DNA from: Verrucomicrobiota bacterium
GTDB lineage: Bacteria > Verrucomicrobiota > Verrucomicrobiia > Chthoniobacterales > UBA10450
Assembly (NCBI GenBank): GCA_003219395.1
Contig: QHOR01000041.1
Location: 1-5,721 of the forward strand
Reading direction: 5' to 3'
Length of the DNA stretch: 5,721 nt
How positions within the stretch are numbered: the first letter of the stretch is position 1; every line of letters starts with the position of its first letter. The notes under the pieces were generated by a model. It was not told the origin of the DNA. It saw nothing but the letters and a program-made list of their open reading frames with translations, and searched no databases. Below are positions 4,490 to 5,721 of this stretch, piece by piece. A program made the translations under genes and the position numbers.

Positions 4490-5584
4490 TTAAGGGCTTA
4501 GTAGTCCCGCGTACCAATGCAGAAAGGTACCACCAAATAACATCCAGCTTAGCGCACCAAACGCCAGATACGGTCCAAACGGCAGCTTGGCTGACCAAAC
4601 CCGTTTTCCAACGACCAGCGTGACCAGGCCAACAATCGAACCGAGAAGAGATCCCGCGAACAGGCTAAATAAAACCGCGCGCCATCCGAGAAATGCGCCG
4701 ATCGCGGCTAAAAATTTCAAGTCGCCCCGACCCATTGCTTCGCGAGGAATCACCAGTTCGCGCGCTACGCCAGAAATTTGTGCTACGTCGTCCAGCATCA
4801 TTACTTGACCCTCGACCGTGACCCGATCGTAGCGAAAGTCGAGCATCACGTTGCCGTAGGCGTGGTGATCGACCCTGGCTTCGTCGCACTCAAGAAGTAA
4901 TCGGTCTTTTTCGCGCGCAAAATAATCACTCCACAAGCTCTGTTCGGTACCCACCACAAGATCTGCATCATCCCCGTGTTTGATCCAGCTGAACGGCGTC
5001 GGCGCGTCGAATTCGATCCGTTTTCTTCCAAAAGCAATTTTGCCGGCTTCCAGAACGATTAATAAGATTACATAACCCAACGCTGCAGCCAGAAGGGAAC
5101 GAACGCATGCGGCAATCCACGAATCCGTTTCCATCAAAGCTGGCACCGCCGCACTGCAAAGGACGCCTGCAAAAATGCCGCCGATCGTTACGCGGTCTGG
5201 AATGATGAAATGTTCGAGATCGATAAATGTTCCGACGATCAAGAGCGAAACAAAAATCCAATACGCAATCGCCATCTGCCAGGCAAAGCTTTGCCAGATA
5301 ATCAGGAACAGCAGCGCAGTGATCAATTCCACCGCGAAGTAGCGAAAAGCGATTTTCGCGCCGCAATTGGCGCAGCGCCCGCCAAGCAAAATCCAGCTGA
5401 CCAATGGCAGATTTTGATGCCATGGAATCTGCTGCTTGCACGCCGGGCAAAACGAACGACGCGGCTTGTGAATGGAAAGCTCTACAGGCCAGCGATAGAT
5501 ACAAACATTCAAAAACGACCCGACTGACGCGCCGAGAACAAACGCAAACGCACGAAAGAAAAAGTCGTAAGCAGAATGAGCCAC
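4490..5584 (-). CDS. Prepilin peptidase (PilD/GspO, A24 family) with central insertion
   Basis: This bifunctional membrane aspartyl protease/N-methyltransferase cleaves the leader of type IV prepilins or type II secretion pseudopilins at the cytoplasmic face and methylates the new N-terminus. It has 364 residues; relatives are usually about 250-290. The first helix is FVLGASVGSFLNVCIYR, followed by the cytoplasmic zinc-type domain with two CxxC pairs (Cys46/Cys49, Cys71/Cys74) and the PRRSFCPAC and PLVSWILLGGRC signatures. The A24 catalytic core has Asp122 (GTFIDLEHFIIPD) and the GxGD motif GRGD with Asp288, then KFLAAIGAFLGW. The two aspartates lie 166 residues apart instead of roughly 65, because of a soluble, charged insertion at about 186-283. 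Several hydrophobic helices fill residues 86-180 and 290-360. The start is GTG at 5582-5584, six bases after the tatC stop, so it is probably in the tatC operon. No pilin gene is in the window. Confidence 0.93.
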   Translation of the reverse strand: MAHSAYDFFFRAFAFVLGASVGSFLNVCIYRWPVELSIHKPRRSFCPACKQQIPWHQNLPLVSWILLGGRCANCGAKIAFRYFAVELITALLFLIIWQSFAWQMAIAYWIFVSLLIVGTFIDLEHFIIPDRVTIGGIFAGVLCSAAVPALMETDSWIAACVRSLLAAALGYVILLIVLEAGKIAFGRKRIEFDAPTPFSWIKHGDDADLVVGTEQSLWSDYFAREKDRLLLECDEARVDHHAYGNVMLDFRYDRVTVEGQVMMLDDVAQISGVARELVIPREAMGRGDLKFLAAIGAFLGWRAVLFSLFAGSLLGSIVGLVTLVVGKRVWSAKLPFGPYLAFGALSWMLFGGTFLHWYAGLLSP

Positions 5585-5590
5585 GGCCGA

Positions 5591-5721
5591 TTACTTGGCG
5601 ATCGACTTGGAACTCCGGCGCTCCATTAACCAGGCAATCCAGATGCAGCTTTCATAAAGCAGACACATCGGGAGCGCCATGGCGACCAAGGTCAGAATGT
5701 CTGGAGTCGGCGTGATGATCG
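5591..5721 (-). CDS. tatC: Sec-independent protein translocase TatC, C-terminal end (runs off window)
   Basis: The minus-strand frame enters from the right edge and ends at TAA 5593-5591, giving 42 residues. They read ITPTPDILTLVAMALPM, then CLLYESCIWIAWL, then a basic tail ending SKSIAK. The ITPxPD...xxxxxPMxLLYExxI pattern is the conserved periplasmic loop and last transmembrane helix of TatC, the substrate-receptor subunit of the twin-arginine translocase that exports folded proteins. The gene is read toward the prepilin peptidase gene, with only six bases between stop and start. The identification rests on a short but characteristic stretch; tatA/tatB, if linked, would be outside the window. 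Confidence 0.82.
   Translation of the reverse strand, partial: IITPTPDILTLVAMALPMCLLYESCIWIAWLMERRSSKSIAK

Noticed and set aside
4968..5504. A 178-codon minus-strand frame
   Set aside because: It is an alternative frame of the prepilin peptidase gene, which has intact CxxC pairs and both catalytic aspartates.

Overview
This 5.7 kb window comes from a bacterial chromosome. It holds five complete protein genes and two genes cut by the window edges, and no RNA genes were seen. A PilD-type prepilin peptidase with a large central insertion sits beside tatC, so the organism is probably diderm. The starts lack clear Shine-Dalgarno sequences and often use GTG, and short palindromic repeats occur between genes. 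Together these suggest a soil-type Verrucomicrobiota or a similar bacterium. That placement is an inference from style, not a marker-gene identification.

Layout, left to right. The minus strand carries the 5' part of an unrecognised protein with one N-terminal hydrophobic segment and a charged, low-complexity region (1-305, running off the left edge). Next is a minus-strand YihY/UPF0761 inner-membrane protein (387-1286). Divergent from it on the plus strand are a small GIY-YIG nuclease gene (1378-1776) and, six bases later, an MGDG-synthase/MurG-like glycosyltransferase gene (1783-2883). A convergent intergenic region with several hairpins (2884-3108) separates these from a minus-strand block: nagA (3109-4335), prepilin peptidase (4490-5584) and the 3' end of tatC (5591-5721, running off the right edge). 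tatC and the prepilin peptidase gene are six bases apart and probably cotranscribed.

The most interesting structure is at 1334-1746. The GIY-YIG gene is bracketed by two inverted 38-base copies of one repeat. Each copy folds into a 21-base hairpin followed by an identical 13-base tail that points toward the gene. The copies differ at six positions: four form two exactly compensated base pairs of the stem, one turns a G-C pair into a G-T wobble, and one lies in the loop. This looks like a compact nuclease-plus-palindrome unit, analogous in layout to REP/RAYT elements but with a GIY-YIG nuclease in place of the HUH transposase. It sits in the divergent promoter region between yihY and the glycosyltransferase gene and supplies the latter's immediate leader.

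The remaining genes are ordinary housekeeping or envelope functions: amino-sugar recycling (NagA), glycolipid or cell-wall sugar transfer, pilin or pseudopilin processing, and twin-arginine export.
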